Assembly (NCBI GenBank): GCA_964450715.1
Contig: CAYVFC010000241.1
Location: 1 to 6,551, forward strand
DNA from: CAYVFC01 sp964450715
GTDB lineage: Bacteria > Myxococcota_A > Polyangia > Polyangiales > JAFGIB01
Length of the DNA: 6,551 nt
Direction of reading: 5' to 3'
Shown: one piece after another, positions 6,375 to 6,551 of the stretch
Layout: each line of letters starts with the position of its first letter
How positions within the stretch are numbered: the stretch's first letter is position 1
Program-made: the position numbers and the translations under genes
The notes under the pieces: model-generated
Told to the model about the DNA's origin: nothing
Database searches by the model: none
The model's input: the letters and a program-made list of their open reading frames with translations, nothing else

Positions 6375-6551
6375 TCACGCCGCCCTCTTCGGACGCAAGG
6401 GAATCACATTTTCGGGTAAAGACACGACACTTCGATAAGTCTCGGCGATCAAACGCCACGCGCGATCGAAACGATCACTCTGACAGAAGGCTCGAATTCG
6501 TCGCGCCACCGCATCCCCGAACGCTTCAGTCGCTGCGTGACGAGAGTCTTG
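6375..6551 (-). pseudogene. Transposase C-terminal remnant, probably ISKra4-like
   Basis: Reading in from the window edge on the minus strand, one frame gives KTLVTQRLKRSGMRWR. The adjacent frame then continues RIRAFCQSDRFDRAWRLIAE to LPENVIPLRPKRAA and stops at TGA (6377-6375). GMRW followed by an xLRAxxxSxRFDxAW block and a LPxNVxPLR ending is, from memory, the C-terminal end of ISKra4-like transposases. The GGQA-type segment expected between the blocks is missing, so a small deletion near 6495-6504 has shifted the frame. The gene continues beyond the window, so its upstream part cannot be judged. The family name is the weakest part of this call. Confidence 0.5.

Noticed and set aside
5860..6459. 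Arg-rich or Ala/Val-rich minus-strand frames opposite the Cys-rich gene
   Set aside because: The plus frame has the regular Cys spacing of a known protein style; the others are its shadows.

Overview
The window is GC-rich by eye. Its protein styles (MopE-type Cys/Asp repeats, a CSLREA-like parallel beta-helix ending in DIGAWE, and a disintegrin-like Cys-rich protein) are typical of Myxococcota and other former Deltaproteobacteria. It is an accessory stretch holding one apparently intact gene among broken mobile-element pieces. The lineage is inferred from protein style only.

Layout: 1-470 holds no recognisable gene, only one inverted repeat. 487-900 is a decayed 3' end of an IS91-family (Y2/HUH) transposase gene, followed by two 48-base tandem units (890-974). 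975-1480 has no intact gene, but carries a coding-like minus-strand remnant with an internal stop. 1483-4140 (minus) encodes an 885-residue lipoprotein: signal peptide, IPT/TIG-like domain, five and a half MopE-type repeats, PKD domain and right-handed beta-helix. An extended -10 promoter lies so close to its ATG that the mRNA may be leaderless. Just upstream, 4190-4316 (minus) is the broken 3' end of a paralogue of the same gene.

4511-4670 is a 160-base MITE-like palindrome with perfect 20-base terminal inverted repeats and a TTA direct repeat on each side. It abuts a longer IS91-family transposase pseudogene (4674-5777), which lacks its N-terminal part and is frameshifted near 5303. That pseudogene ends in the same 48-base repeat. 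At about 5829 this joins directly onto a Cys-rich secreted-type gene on the plus strand, which has lost its 5' end. The right edge (6375-6551, minus) carries the frameshifted C-terminal end of another transposase, probably ISKra4-like.

The two IS91 3' ends lie in the same direction 4.9 kb apart and bracket the lipoprotein gene. This suggests one-ended or rolling-circle insertion or recombination that shuffled surface-protein genes. I see no intact transposase and no defence, CRISPR, tRNA or rRNA locus, and nothing that clearly amounts to a new multi-gene system. The most unusual points are the paralogue tail, the IS91 3' repeats flanking the cargo, and the leaderless promoter.
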